Part shown: positions 1-10,391 of the stretch, one piece after another
Layout of the letters: each line of letters opens with the position of its first letter
Position numbering within the stretch: the first letter of the stretch is position 1
DNA from: Ascidia mentula
Taxonomy: Eukaryota > Chordata > Ascidiacea > Phlebobranchia > Ascidiidae
Direction of reading: 5' to 3'
Length of the DNA: 64,000 nucleotides
Assembly: GCA_947561715.1 (NCBI GenBank)
Contig: OX387205.1
Location: 2,857,001-2,921,000 of the forward strand
Notes under the pieces: generated by a model
The model's input: only the letters and a program-made list of their open reading frames with translations
Told to the model about the DNA's origin: nothing
The model's database searches: none
Made by a program: the position numbers and the translations under genes

Positions 1-361
1 GTGGACTCACCTTGTAAAAACATCGGTAAATTTAGTGACGTAAAACGTCAACAAAAACATAAAACGTCTAAACTTCAGTTGGTAGAGGATGAAGGTTGAT
101 TGTTATAAGTGACATGACGGAAATCCACAACAACAACTTCCACGTTTGTTTCATAACCATCTGTAGGCATTATATACTATATTGTGTTAAGCGACGATCA
201 ATCAACAGGGAATATGTTATGGTGACAATTGACAGCTTAGAAGAATGAATAATAACGAAAAGTAGGCTACTTATTTCATAACTTTCTTCAAATAGACCAC
301 GTCCCAATAATTAAGTGCATAGTTGATGGCTGCGGATGATGTATTTCATTAGGAATTTATA

Positions 362-1190
362 GGACGCATATTGGTATTTCTATGAAAATTAGTTTTGGTG
401 CTGGGAAATGCCCACCGTGTAGACCTGTGTCACAATGCAAAGTCATGCATCACCAAGCAAAGCAGTGACGCAATTAAGTTAAATTTACGGTTGAATGAGC
501 GCACATGTGCGTGCTGTTGTCATGGCGAATTTTAAGGTGTTTGGGGCAGTTTTAGTGTGGTTTTGAGCTATTCCAATTAGGTAGTAACTTGCTGGTGGGT
601 GCTGCTGAAATTTATGTTGAAAATGGAGCAAAAAAATCAGGCTGTGTTTGTGGCAAAATGAATCGTTTAAGTGTCCAATCATTTGTGATTTTATGAAAGA
701 TCCATTTCATATCTACAAATTTTGATCAAAATTAGTCTCCGAAAAAATGGTTTAGCCACCCCCCTAGGGCCATTTGCCCCCCTGGTTACTCAATATTTTG
801 GTTAAAAGAGCAACCAAAAATGGAACTGGATTTTGCAGAAAAATGAATCGTTCAACTACCCACTCATTTGCATTTTTTTGTAAGTTCCAACTCTTCTCTA
901 TGCGATGGCATCAAATTTAGTTGTTGAAAAAGTGTCAATGCTCTCCCCCAAGGGCTGGGTATACCCCCCTGTTGGTCATATGATCTTCCAGGAGGCCCAA
1001 AAAGTCCTTGCTCTGTACAGTCTCATCCAGGAGCAATTTTTTTTTTTTCAACTTTGTAGAATTCCAGGTCCCTATGTAAGTCACAAGACCCATCAACGGT
1101 CATTGGGAAACAAGCGGAACAGTCGCTAGATGCATTACAGCCGAGGGCCTTGAACACAGGATTTCTCCTATCTAATACCCATATAGGTCC
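362..1190. repeat. 829-bp repeat, left copy
   Basis: This is a direct repeat of 2253-3081 at an exact spacing of 1891 bp, with no difference seen by eye. It starts GGACGC, ends GGTCC and is followed by TTAA. The inverted ends show that the 829-bp piece is itself a unit of the TIR family found inverted at 33536-34317. Short open frames inside (485-682 -, 905-1129 +) repeat with the element and look non-coding. Confidence 0.9.
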
Positions 1191-2252
1191 TTAAGGCGAA
1201 ATGTCAAATTTTTTAAATGGTGAAATAGACATTAAATTTACACTGAAATATGTTTATTTATGTAAGTTAAACATCATAGGAGGATTTTAAACCAGCTCCA
1301 GTCATCAGTCGCCACCTAGTGACAAAAATGAATTTTTTCAATGCCCTAATGTACATAAAGTATGGGGTCTGTTGCTTGACTTTCAGCTTTCAAACAACTT
1401 GAAATATAGCTTAAAATGCATGCATTTCCTCTATTGTCATTCCGCAACACATTTTGAGTCATTTATAACACATAGTTTTTGCAATGTATTGTTCATTCGT
1501 CATGGCATTTGTTGCATGTGCTGTCTTTCACAGCATCCATTCTTTTGTTGACCTATTTTGCAAAATCTTGAATTAAAGGCTTTTTCATCTTGTTTAGTCA
1601 TAATACATGAAATATAATTATTTTGTGGCCTAAGTACTGTATTTATTGCCACAGAAAGAAGTGGTCCAATGCCGGTGGGTGATACTTCAGACGAAAGGAT
1701 TCCAATAAACCCACTGCTGAAACTGCCGCAACCAACAATGTATTTCCTGTATGTACTGCACTTGTTGACATGTACAGTAGTTCCTATTTGTGTTTGGGCC
1801 ATTAAATTTCAATACAAAACACTTTGCAAGGTCTTGTGGGCCACTTAACAGCACTTTTTTCATGTCATTTTCATGCTTTGGAGATAGCCATGATTTCTTA
1901 CCATTATGCATGTGACTAATTAGCCTCGAATATTGATTAATTGAAACTTTTGTTGTGTCATTGAGCATGTGTGCATACAAATGGGTGTTGCCATGACTGG
2001 TGCATGATGTTTCGGTGTAATTTATGTGAACCGCTTAAGGTCGGTGGCATCATTTTCTGCCTATTAGCTGTACTGCTTGTAGCCCTGCTGATAAGGCCAT
2101 TTTCTGTTGTTTAGGGGGTGTTGGCAAAAACAGCCATAACTCTGGGATCGATGATCAACCAGGTGTGAAACTTCACATTGTGATAGGTGAATGTCCCATA
2201 TACTTTGCGGCTTAGGCCAATTGGGTATCTGGTCCATTGACCTTCTATTGAA

Positions 2253-3081
2253 GGACGCATATTGGTATTTCTATGAAAATTAGTTTTGGTGCTGGGAAAT
2301 GCCCACCGTGTAGACCTGTGTCACAATGCAAAGTCATGCATCACCAAGCAAAGCAGTGACGCAATTAAGTTAAATTTACGGTTGAATGAGCGCACATGTG
2401 CGTGCTGTTGTCATGGCGAATTTTAAGGTGTTTGGGGCAGTTTTAGTGTGGTTTTGAGCTATTCCAATTAGGTAGTAACTTGCTGGTGGGTGCTGCTGAA
2501 ATTTATGTTGAAAATGGAGCAAAAAAATCAGGCTGTGTTTGTGGCAAAATGAATCGTTTAAGTGTCCAATCATTTGTGATTTTATGAAAGATCCATTTCA
2601 TATCTACAAATTTTGATCAAAATTAGTCTCCGAAAAAATGGTTTAGCCACCCCCCTAGGGCCATTTGCCCCCCTGGTTACTCAATATTTTGGTTAAAAGA
2701 GCAACCAAAAATGGAACTGGATTTTGCAGAAAAATGAATCGTTCAACTACCCACTCATTTGCATTTTTTTGTAAGTTCCAACTCTTCTCTATGCGATGGC
2801 ATCAAATTTAGTTGTTGAAAAAGTGTCAATGCTCTCCCCCAAGGGCTGGGTATACCCCCCTGTTGGTCATATGATCTTCCAGGAGGCCCAAAAAGTCCTT
2901 GCTCTGTACAGTCTCATCCAGGAGCAATTTTTTTTTTTTCAACTTTGTAGAATTCCAGGTCCCTATGTAAGTCACAAGACCCATCAACGGTCATTGGGAA
3001 ACAAGCGGAACAGTCGCTAGATGCATTACAGCCGAGGGCCTTGAACACAGGATTTCTCCTATCTAATACCCATATAGGTCC
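2253..3081. repeat. 829-bp repeat, right copy
   Basis: This copy matches 362-1190 in the same orientation. It is preceded by TTGAA and followed by the right-hand TATA target duplication. The lack of differences between the copies means the composite formed recently, has been homogenised, or is an assembly effect. Confidence 0.9.
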
Positions 3082-3515
3082 TATACATGTGACGCGGTTG
3101 CAGTGAATATAACCCAGTGTTAGATTGAGGCCCTGCTGTCTAAAGCAAATTGTGACACGCGGCATAGAAATACACAAGTAGTGCGGCCACCAAGAATAAG
3201 GGTAAAAACACTAAAAAACATTTACCTCATAAAGCTGTGAAGGTGGCGTGGATTTTGGTTGGCCATGAGACACATGCTTTGTTTGCGGAATGGAGTTTGC
3301 CCAGTTTGCCGAATTGTAAAGAAGTGATAAAAATGGACAAGGGTGTGGACAGTTGCAGATTTGTAGCGTTTTGTTGAAAAACCGATCTGTATCATCAACA
3401 ATCCTAATGTCAGGAAATTTAAGCTTGGGGACTTCAGCTGATATTGTCAACGTTGCCAATATTTCCAATAGCTTTCACTAACTTTAAAGATAGTGACTAA
3501 GGTGAGAGAAGAAAG
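3082..3515. other. Upstream region of secreted glycoprotein gene, unit A
   Basis: No gene is supported. A reverse-strand open frame at 3211-3468 is open only in the two near-identical units; the diverged copy near 30990-31300 does not keep it, so it is probably chance. The region presumably carries the promoter and 5' leader of the gene starting at 3516, but I see no clear core promoter motif. Confidence 0.5.
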
Positions 3516-5437
3516 ATGAAGAATATTGCACCAATGCTATTGCTGTCACTTTCTTCTTTCTTGCTTTTCAGCAAAGGTAAAAAATGCATGATTTTTAACC
3601 GTAGTTTAACTTACAAAAACGTTTGCACTAAATATGAGGAGCATTATAGGAATTTGGTCATTGTTTAATAGTGAGTGTAGTCACAGTGGGCAAACTTGGC
3701 ACTAAATATGCTCATATTTTGTGATTGGTCAAATTCGGCTACTATGTAACCCAGAGTTTCTCAAGGATAAAATTCCCAGCGGGGTTTTCCGGGGGCCACG
3801 AACGTTTTTTGTACTGACTGCATTGCATTAAAATTCGTTTTTACGGAATACGTCACAGATCGGGCCCAATAGCTCTGTGGGTGACATTGCAAAGTAAGAC
3901 CACGATGTAACATCTTGAATGTTTCACAGCAAGAATTTACCATGGAGCTTTTACGCTGGACACGTTTTCTTCGACCTCCAAACTCAACATAACAGTTGTG
4001 TACGAAATGTGTTTCAGCATTCCGCCTCTACACGTTGAGGTAAAACTTATGTGTATTAATTCATGATTTTGGGAAATTAAAATGAATTTTGATTTAATTT
4101 CCGCTTGCAATATTGCGACGTTTTATTATGTTTTTTTGTCAACTCTAACGCAAATCCTTTTTTCGAGGAAATTTAGAAACTTTACAAAATAAAACACACA
4201 GTATGCAAATTAAACTGCAGTTATTTTTTATACCTCTGCACTAAACTGAGAGTTCGGATTTTTAAGTAAGGGACATTTGCCTCACTGTAGGGAAATGTTG
4301 AGGCTTTGCTATTTAGGTCTCTGGCATATTTCGGCGCAACGATGGAACTAATAGAAGCTTGTCACGCATGATAGAAAATCAAGATTTGTGAGCAAGATAG
4401 CGTGGGTTCAAGTCCCAGTGTGGTAAAAAACAGACATAATTAATCCAAAACAGATTTAAGAGACAAATGTCAACCGGCCGAAATTAACATAGGGGTTTTA
4501 AATTTTAGGCAGTTCCAGTCGCAAGTTCATCACTTACGTTTGAGTTGGATGTTTACAAAATCAAGGCTCTCTCGTTTGAAGGTGAACTTATAAGAACTGA
4601 TCAAGCGACCGGATGGAATTTCACAACTGTTACCGTTTCATGGAAGGCTTTTTTCCTTTCAGGTGTGCATTATTGTACTTTTACAATGTTGTTATAGCAA
4701 TAACTTTATGGATTACGCAAGTTTATAGGCATGAAGAAATAAACAATGAAACAACTTGTTGATGTTTGAATTTGGCTTGGATCTCAAACGATCCCTTAAA
4801 AACTGTTTCGCCAACGTAGAGTAGCCTATAATTCAGAATAATTAACACATTTAACGTAATACAAGGTAGCAACAACTTCCTTTATTTCTACCGGAATTCT
4901 GCTAATCTGACTTGGGCTTCGGCACGGAAATTCTGCAATACCACTTTACCAAATGGCGACATCTGCTCGAGTACGCAAATTTGCACCAAATACAACAGAG
5001 TCAGAATAATGCTATTCACGTACGGATCCCATTGGGCGCCCATCAGGTACGTTATAATGTTGTTATGTTGTTGGATTATGCAAGAGATGAAATTAGCTCT
5101 TTGAAATGTTCAAGCGACTATTTACTGATTGTTGTGTAAAAACCATCCAAAGCCGAAACTATTCTGAATCTTTCTTTGTTCAGGCTGTGATGTAATACAT
5201 TATTGTGTAACTTAGTTAGTTTCTATGTACACTGCTGAAAATACAACGTTTTCGTACAGTAATGCCACTGATGACTGGGTGCAGTTGGGCAAAGGGAACA
5301 ACCTTTGCAAAAGCTTAACATCTCTTAATCAAACGGCAGTTTGGAGCAACACCACTGGTCCGTGCCCTCCCTACAATACGACATTTGATCCCTGCCATCT
5401 CAAAGGCCACGTTTTTTGTTGCGGACCGGCTCAATAA
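3516..5437 (+). CDS. Secreted cysteine-rich glycoprotein, copy A (5 exons)
   Basis: The gene is not recognised as a known family. Proposed exons are 3516-3576, 3930-4039, 4509-4662, 4866-5046 and 5260-5437. All junctions are GT-AG and the phases agree, giving about 227 aa. Exon 1 encodes a classic signal peptide, Met-Lys then a run rich in Leu and Ser ending near residue 20. The rest has nine cysteines, five of them in the last exon including a Cys-Cys near the end, and eight Asn-X-Thr sequons. No membrane segment is visible, so it is probably secreted. Exon 4 contains W-A-S-A-R-K-F-C, loosely like the start of a C-type lectin fold, but the rest does not confirm it. AATAAA at 5710-5715 could be its polyadenylation signal. 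It sits 1.5 kb upstream of a channel gene on the same strand. Exon boundaries are predictions. Confidence 0.68.
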
Positions 5438-5929
5438 TAGCCCTGAAAGGCCACATTATACTGTAAAAATTTTATTGGATGGTTTTTAAGAGGAACTTAA
5501 TTTACAAACATATGAAAAAGAATATGATATTCTGTAAACTCTTCTGCAAGGAACAATTTACTTTAAGAGCAGTTTACTTTAACTCTACCACATCGTCACA
5601 TTGGATATAACATGTGCTTTCGTTTAATGCATACCTAACAATAGAGGAGTTACATGGGAAATTATTGTAATACGTATAATGTTAATATTATTTCGAAAAC
5701 AGAATCCGAAATAAACATTGAGGTAATAAATTGCCTTTTGTAAAAAGTACAAATTTCTTTAATTCTGTGCCGTCGGTATTATACCAGCAAGTAGAAGAGA
5801 ATATTTTTTTGTGCCAGTGTTTATATAACTTAAAATACTTTTCACCTTTTAATGATGCAACTGTACATACGAACAAGACAAGAAATTTTGCGTTGAAATA
5901 ATAGCCAAATTCTGTGATAATAATATGTA
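5438..5929. other. 3' flank of secreted glycoprotein gene, unit A
   Basis: No further gene is visible. AATAAA at 5710-5715 is the best polyadenylation candidate for the upstream gene. A reverse-strand open frame (5688-6041) lacks any recognisable feature and crosses into the next repeat module. Confidence 0.5.
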
Positions 5930-6350
5930 ATAAGAAACATGTTCCACATACTCTGATTGAAGCAACCCTTTGCATGAATATTTCCAAATACATCACTACA
6001 TGGCGTTTTATATCCGGTTTGATTTCTTCCTTGTTCTCCAATGTTCTTTTTGTTGGTAGCTTTTACGTTTGTGTGGTATGAAACAAAAACTCTGCCTTCG
6101 GTCTGTCAGAGAGAGGCCAGTTAAACTACCAAGCCCAGTGTAACTTCAAACATGAATGCAGAGAAATATGCGTGATACAAATAGAACCGATGACGTACAG
6201 CCAACCAGGAAACAACCTCACAGTTACTGGACCCGTGCTGTCAACACGTGACGCGCAAGTTCAGCTTTGGTAGATGTGCCAAGTGCGCGACTCTGAATTA
6301 TCGCTGCGCATTTGCTTTTGATTACCTTAAATTTAGTAGGAACCCAGCAA
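5930..6350 (+). repeat. About 420-bp module shared by channel and KEN-kinase units
   Basis: About 420 bp recurs at 14496-14916 (apparently identical), 19365-19800 and 32930-33330 (about 93% by eye). It therefore lies upstream of two unrelated gene families. Positions 6116-6274 read as a short cysteine-bearing open stretch containing C-N-F-K-H-E-C-R-E-I-C and an N-L-T sequon. That could be an orphan exon of a secreted protein, but no matching upstream exon was found. It may equally be a dispersed repeat. Confidence 0.6.
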
Positions 6351-6969
6351 ACTAAACAAGCCTTACTTTTGATTTAATCGGAACAGGGAAATATAAACAT
6401 AATTTTTACGGTCGACTGAACACACGTGCGCTTTGATTTGTTTGTAAACACGGAAGCTTTTCTTGAGACAGATAATGAAATAAACGAATTAACGGAAACA
6501 GCAATGGTGTTTGATAATTGCACCAAAGAGAAGCTGGGCGATAAAACCATTTTCCAGTCGACAAAACTTCAAACGTAAATAACTTTGCAGTTTCGTAACG
6601 GATTTCGATAATTTTTACACAAGTTGTATAGAATTGTGTAACCAGAGGGATGTTAGTTGACAAAAAAAAATCGCCAGTTAATAAAACTTTGAACGCGGGC
6701 ACAGCATAACTGCTTCAGCTAATATGAAGTTCTGCTTGCAAAGATGGTTCCTCTTTAGTGCAGCGACTGCTTTATTACAAAACATGTTTTTCGGCGCAGT
6801 TAGAAGTAAACTACGATTAAAAGAAAAAGGTGGTGTTTGTATGTTCACGAATTCTGTGTGTGGCATCTTATTTTTGCAAGTGATAAAAACGTTGTATAAT
6901 ATTCAATGAATTAAATAATAACAACATGCTACCCATGGTTGATATTAGGTAGAGTTCTTGAGGAATATA
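6351..6969. other. 5' flank of channel gene, unit A
   Basis: No separate gene is supported. Overlapping open frames at 6406-6702 (-), 6678-6866 (-) and 6724-6909 (+) recur only because the unit is duplicated. The channel gene's promoter or a 5' non-coding exon probably lies here. Confidence 0.5.
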
Positions 6970-9234
6970 ATGTCATTAGGGGAAATTTACTCCAAATTTG
7001 ACCTTTTGTCAATTCACAACATAAAGCCATGGTGGGAAACACTTCGAACCTTCACCACTGCAGCAATGATTGGATCAAGTCTGTTTTTGCTCTACAAAGC
7101 TGACATTGAGCCATTAAGGTGTCTCCCTCTTAACAGCAGTGATATTCCATCATTTACAAATGCCAAAATGTTGTTTGTAAATGAACAATGTAAAGAGGAA
7201 GGCAATTTTTTTCTGCTTAACTTCTGGTGGATTTCAATGTTGATATCGGTTTGGTTGTATGGGGCAATGAATTTTTGGGAGCACATTCCTGTGATAATCA
7301 ATGAAGTCGCCAAATTCAGAAAATTGTTTGATATTGTGTCTGGGTTTGGAGATTCAGTTGATGACCTGGTCATGCTAGTGACAACTCCTAATACGTCAGA
7401 CACATCAGAAATTGAGCGGGAAAGAAGAAAAGAGGGTCAAAAGATTGTGAAAGCTTTGTTCAAACAACCAGAACAAAATAGTTTTTGGAAACCTGAACAG
7501 GAAATCTTGATAGAAAATATGCACAAGAATATTGTGCAGGATTTTTCTGCCTTTTCCCTCCTTGATATCAGTGCAAAGAGTGGGGCAGATGTAACCTTTC
7601 CATTGACATACACAAAAAGAGAGAGATGTGTTTACCTTAAAGACATCATCAACCTTGATAATCTTTTTACTGAACCCTCATTACACGAAATGGAGCATTT
7701 GGAAATTTGGGAAGAGGATATGTCCCTAAAGCTGGGAACTCTAATATCCAAAATACGTCAAGGACACAAAATTAGAGATATTTCAAAACTTGACTCCGCT
7801 TCTTCTGACATTTTGCGTGGACTTTATGATGAATGGTCAACTGAATTTACCCACATGCCTGCAAATAGATGTGATGTGTTATGTCAACTATTTTCACTTC
7901 GTCAAATTGAGAATCTACGAAAACTAAAAGAAGAAGTCTTAGACCTGCAAACAACAAGTAAAGATATTCTTAGGGATATTCAAGCTGATGCCGTGTCAAA
8001 GTTATGTCTGTTGCGCAACCAAGAGGAGTTGACAAGTTTGGAAAAAATGCGTCACTTAATATACATTACAGATCCTACTGATCAATTGCCAGGATGGCAG
8101 CAATATGAGGAAGTCAAGGGTTACACCAAAACCCGCGATGATGTTGAAGGAGATAAGATTGGCCGTGCATTTAATGTTCAACCACCAATCATGAGTGATT
8201 TTTTTAATAAACATCGCCAACAGCACGAAGACAAACTTTATTTACTTATGGACTCTTTGAAAAAGGAAAGCCTTTTGAAACAACTTGAATCCATTCGTGA
8301 GTTGCCACCTCAAGAACAGTTATATCAGCTTTTTGAACACAGTGAGCAACCTGGTCCATCAAATGACAATTTAAATTTGATAGACAACATTCGAATTGTG
8401 GATGGATACAAACAACTTCTTGCACTACTACAGATTGTAATAGCTGACCAGCTGGCAAATACTGTTAATAATGAAAATGCAAATAGCGAAGCTTATAAAC
8501 CACACAATGACAGAAAGGTATATATAACAAACTGGTACTTATTTAGAAATACATTATCGGGTCTAATTGCCTTGGGTGGGATCATTTTGTTTTTATTTTT
8601 TTTTAGCCAACCAATATCAGATTTCACATGCAGTGATTCCTACACATGCATCTACCGTTCTTTCAGAATGGCACAAGCCATTGCTATAATACAAAGCATT
8701 TTTATGGGCTTTCTACTTTTCATCCTCAATGTTTTTACGATGAAAGTTTTGTGTCAAAAAAACAAATCTGACAGAAACTTCCTTCTGTGGTTATGTAAAA
8801 ACAGTGGAGAAACAAAAAATGTAGAAGTCTTCAAAAAACTTACTGCTGGTGTTGAGGAAAACGGTTTAGGGATAATTCAAAGGCTGCATAAACATATGAT
8901 TTTAGCTGCAAGAGAAAATGATATTGGTTTCTTTCAATTTTACATAGAAGTTTCAAATAAAGGCATTCGTGACTTTTTGAATAGCAAGTTTGTCAAAAAT
9001 AACACTGATGATGCGATTGATAAAACAATTTCCTCATTGCAACGCTTAGGTACTAAATCACTAACACCAGCAACAACACAAAAAATTCCACAAAATCCAT
9101 GTAAAAAATGTCTACCATTTGGTTCGTGTTGTAATCGAAAATCCACGAATTCCAATCGTTCAAATCAGGACACCCAATCAATTGATGGTGTAAACGATCA
9201 GGAAATCGAACCATTTAATACTTCACAAGTGTAG
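6970..9234 (+). CDS. LRRC8/pannexin-like channel without LRRs, intact
   Basis: This is a single-exon, 754-aa four-pass membrane protein. The ATG at 6970 is chosen because it puts K-P-W-W at residues 19-22, against residues 21-24 in LRRC8A. TM1 is about 25-43, TM2 about 80-101, TM3 about 527-546 and TM4 about 567-591. Extracellular loop 1 has C51 and C74 plus an N-S-S sequon at 55; loop 2 has C554 and C560, the two-plus-two cysteine pattern of pannexin and LRRC8 channels. The TM2 exit (G-A-M-N-F-W) resembles LRRC8 A-C-S-N-F-W. The cytosolic loop between TM2 and TM3 is about 420 aa, far longer than in LRRC8A. The tail has a Cys cluster near residues 710-720 and ends T-S-Q-V, a possible class I PDZ ligand. 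No leucine-rich repeats follow. A large-pore channel is expected; substrate unknown. AATAAA lies at 9604-9609. Confidence 0.85.
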   Translation: MSLGEIYSKFDLLSIHNIKPWWETLRTFTTAAMIGSSLFLLYKADIEPLRCLPLNSSDIPSFTNAKMLFVNEQCKEEGNFFLLNFWWISMLISVWLYGAMNFWEHIPVIINEVAKFRKLFDIVSGFGDSVDDLVMLVTTPNTSDTSEIERERRKEGQKIVKALFKQPEQNSFWKPEQEILIENMHKNIVQDFSAFSLLDISAKSGADVTFPLTYTKRERCVYLKDIINLDNLFTEPSLHEMEHLEIWEEDMSLKLGTLISKIRQGHKIRDISKLDSASSDILRGLYDEWSTEFTHMPANRCDVLCQLFSLRQIENLRKLKEEVLDLQTTSKDILRDIQADAVSKLCLLRNQEELTSLEKMRHLIYITDPTDQLPGWQQYEEVKGYTKTRDDVEGDKIGRAFNVQPPIMSDFFNKHRQQHEDKLYLLMDSLKKESLLKQLESIRELPPQEQLYQLFEHSEQPGPSNDNLNLIDNIRIVDGYKQLLALLQIVIADQLANTVNNENANSEAYKPHNDRKVYITNWYLFRNTLSGLIALGGIILFLFFFSQPISDFTCSDSYTCIYRSFRMAQAIAIIQSIFMGFLLFILNVFTMKVLCQKNKSDRNFLLWLCKNSGETKNVEVFKKLTAGVEENGLGIIQRLHKHMILAARENDIGFFQFYIEVSNKGIRDFLNSKFVKNNTDDAIDKTISSLQRLGTKSLTPATTQKIPQNPCKKCLPFGSCCNRKSTNSNRSNQDTQSIDGVNDQEIEPFNTSQV

Positions 9235-9845
9235 CAAATTTTTAGAATGTTTGTGTGTCTCATTTCCATATTCCCATTCTTTCATTGTACTGTACTTCGA
9301 TAGTATGATTTTGTTATGCTGCAAAATTAAATGTGAAAAAGAGACAAACCACATTTATTTATGTATGAATCTTGTCACATTATTTCCTGTGTATTCATAA
9401 AATGTGACTTTTTCTCAATCATTTTTGTGTTGCTGGCTATTTTTAAATATTTTATGATTTTTGCAAAATCTACGGTTTTCTTTTTCAAACCTGGCAAATG
9501 TAAAAAATATTTTGCATATTACCTCGTGTTATTTGCCAAGCAGTAACTTTGTAAGTTCCACATGCCAACACATTACATATTGCATTTTATGATTGTCTGT
9601 ACAAATAAAACCATTTGCATATTGTATTCATTGTTTTTATTCCTCTAGTGACAATAGATTCGCAGAGAGTAGAACATCAGCCATGGTCATGAGGCATTTC
9701 CCATGGTGGAAGCACAATATATGCGAAGTATCCGGTACACATTTATGCATCGAAAGTCAAACCTAAAAAAGTCGTAAGGGTTATCCAGTCAGGCGCCCAT
9801 GTAAAGAAGGAAGATTTTGAATGTTACATATCAAACCGTATTGGG
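9235..9845. other. 3' flank of channel gene, unit A
   Basis: This stretch has no gene. It contains AATAAA at 9604-9609, a candidate polyadenylation signal. The sequence matches unit B up to about 9797 and then switches to the flank of the channel C-terminal fragment. Confidence 0.55.
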
Positions 9846-10391
9846 ATGCTTCATTCCTACAATTGCATCTACCATTCTTTCACAACGTTATGGGTGTTTG
9901 TCATTATACAAGAAATTCTAATGGCATTTCAAGCATCAGCCTGTTTACTATCTTTGATAGAACTCTTGTTTCAAAAAAACATGTCGGACACCAGGTTTCT
10001 TCTCTGGCTTTGTGAAAGCAGCGGAGAAAAGAAAAATGTAAAAGTTTTCAAACAAATTCAATCTGGCATTGAAGAAAATGTCCATGTGATAGTTGACGGG
10101 TTGCTTAAAAATATGGTTACAGCGACACATGCTAACGACATACATTTTTTCGAATTCTACATGGATATCACAAGCAAAAACATTGATGAATTTTTATGCA
10201 GTGATTTTGTTCGATTTAATACCAATATTGCAGCTGCTAAAACAATATCTGTATTGGAGCTCCTAAAAACCCAGCCCTCACAAAAACCTAAAAAAAGGAA
10301 CACATTTCTTTGTTTTTTCTGCTTTTGCTTAAATCCCATGACAATTATGAGTAACATAAATTCCCCAGAAAATTATGAAGAACTGTTATAG
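9846..10391 (+). pseudogene. C-terminal fragment of LRRC8-like channel
   Basis: An open frame of about 180 codons matches the end of the channel family, starting in extracellular loop 2 (Y-N-C-I-Y-H-S-F), then TM4 and the cytosolic tail with L-W-L-C-E-S-S-G-E-K-K. It ends N-Y-E-E-L-L, like the 43632, 57038 and 62179 copies rather than its neighbour at 6970. The first three membrane segments and the whole cytosolic loop are absent. It is best read as the remnant of a copy cut by the unit A breakpoint near 9797. It could still be a 3' exon, but no donor gene is seen. Confidence 0.8.

Larger units (their letters stand above)
362..3081. mobile_element. Composite TIR element with 4-bp TATA target duplication
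   Basis: The insertion interrupts unit A. Unit B has a single TATA where unit A has TATA at 358-361 and again at 3082-3085, so the empty site is visible. The outer ends are imperfect inverted repeats, beginning GGACGCATATTGGTATT and ending in the complement of GGACCTATATGGGTATT. Inside are two directly repeated 829-bp copies (362-1190, 2253-3081) around a 1062-bp middle. The middle has two overlapping short reverse-strand reading frames (1500-1802, 1687-1980) that I cannot assign, so no transposase is recognised. The family is unassigned; 4-bp AT-rich target duplications occur in several DNA transposon groups. Confidence 0.8.

Noticed and set aside
905-1129. Open frame repeated at 2796-3020 as a gene
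   Set aside because: It recurs only because the 829-bp element repeats. The diverged copies at 20000 and 33536 do not keep the frame, and it has no domain signal.
362-3081. LTR retrotransposon with 829-bp LTRs
   Set aside because: Ends are inverted repeats beginning GGAC, not TG...CA. The target duplication is TATA, and the same unit occurs alone as a TIR element. No retroelement coding is seen in the middle.
3211-3468. Reverse-strand gene upstream of the secreted protein
   Set aside because: The diverged copy near 31000-31250 does not retain the frame, and there are no splice or domain features.
4357-4426. tRNA gene in an intron of the secreted-protein gene
   Set aside because: There is a T-arm-like GGGTTCAAGTCCC, but no A box, D arm or matching acceptor stem; at most a remnant.
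6958-6969. Earlier start for the channel gene
   Set aside because: Those codons begin at TTG. The ATG at 6970 aligns with M-S-L in every sister copy and with LRRC8 N-terminal length.
7092-7403. Reverse-strand open frame inside the channel gene
   Set aside because: It is a shadow of the forward coding sequence, repeated in unit B and without features of its own.
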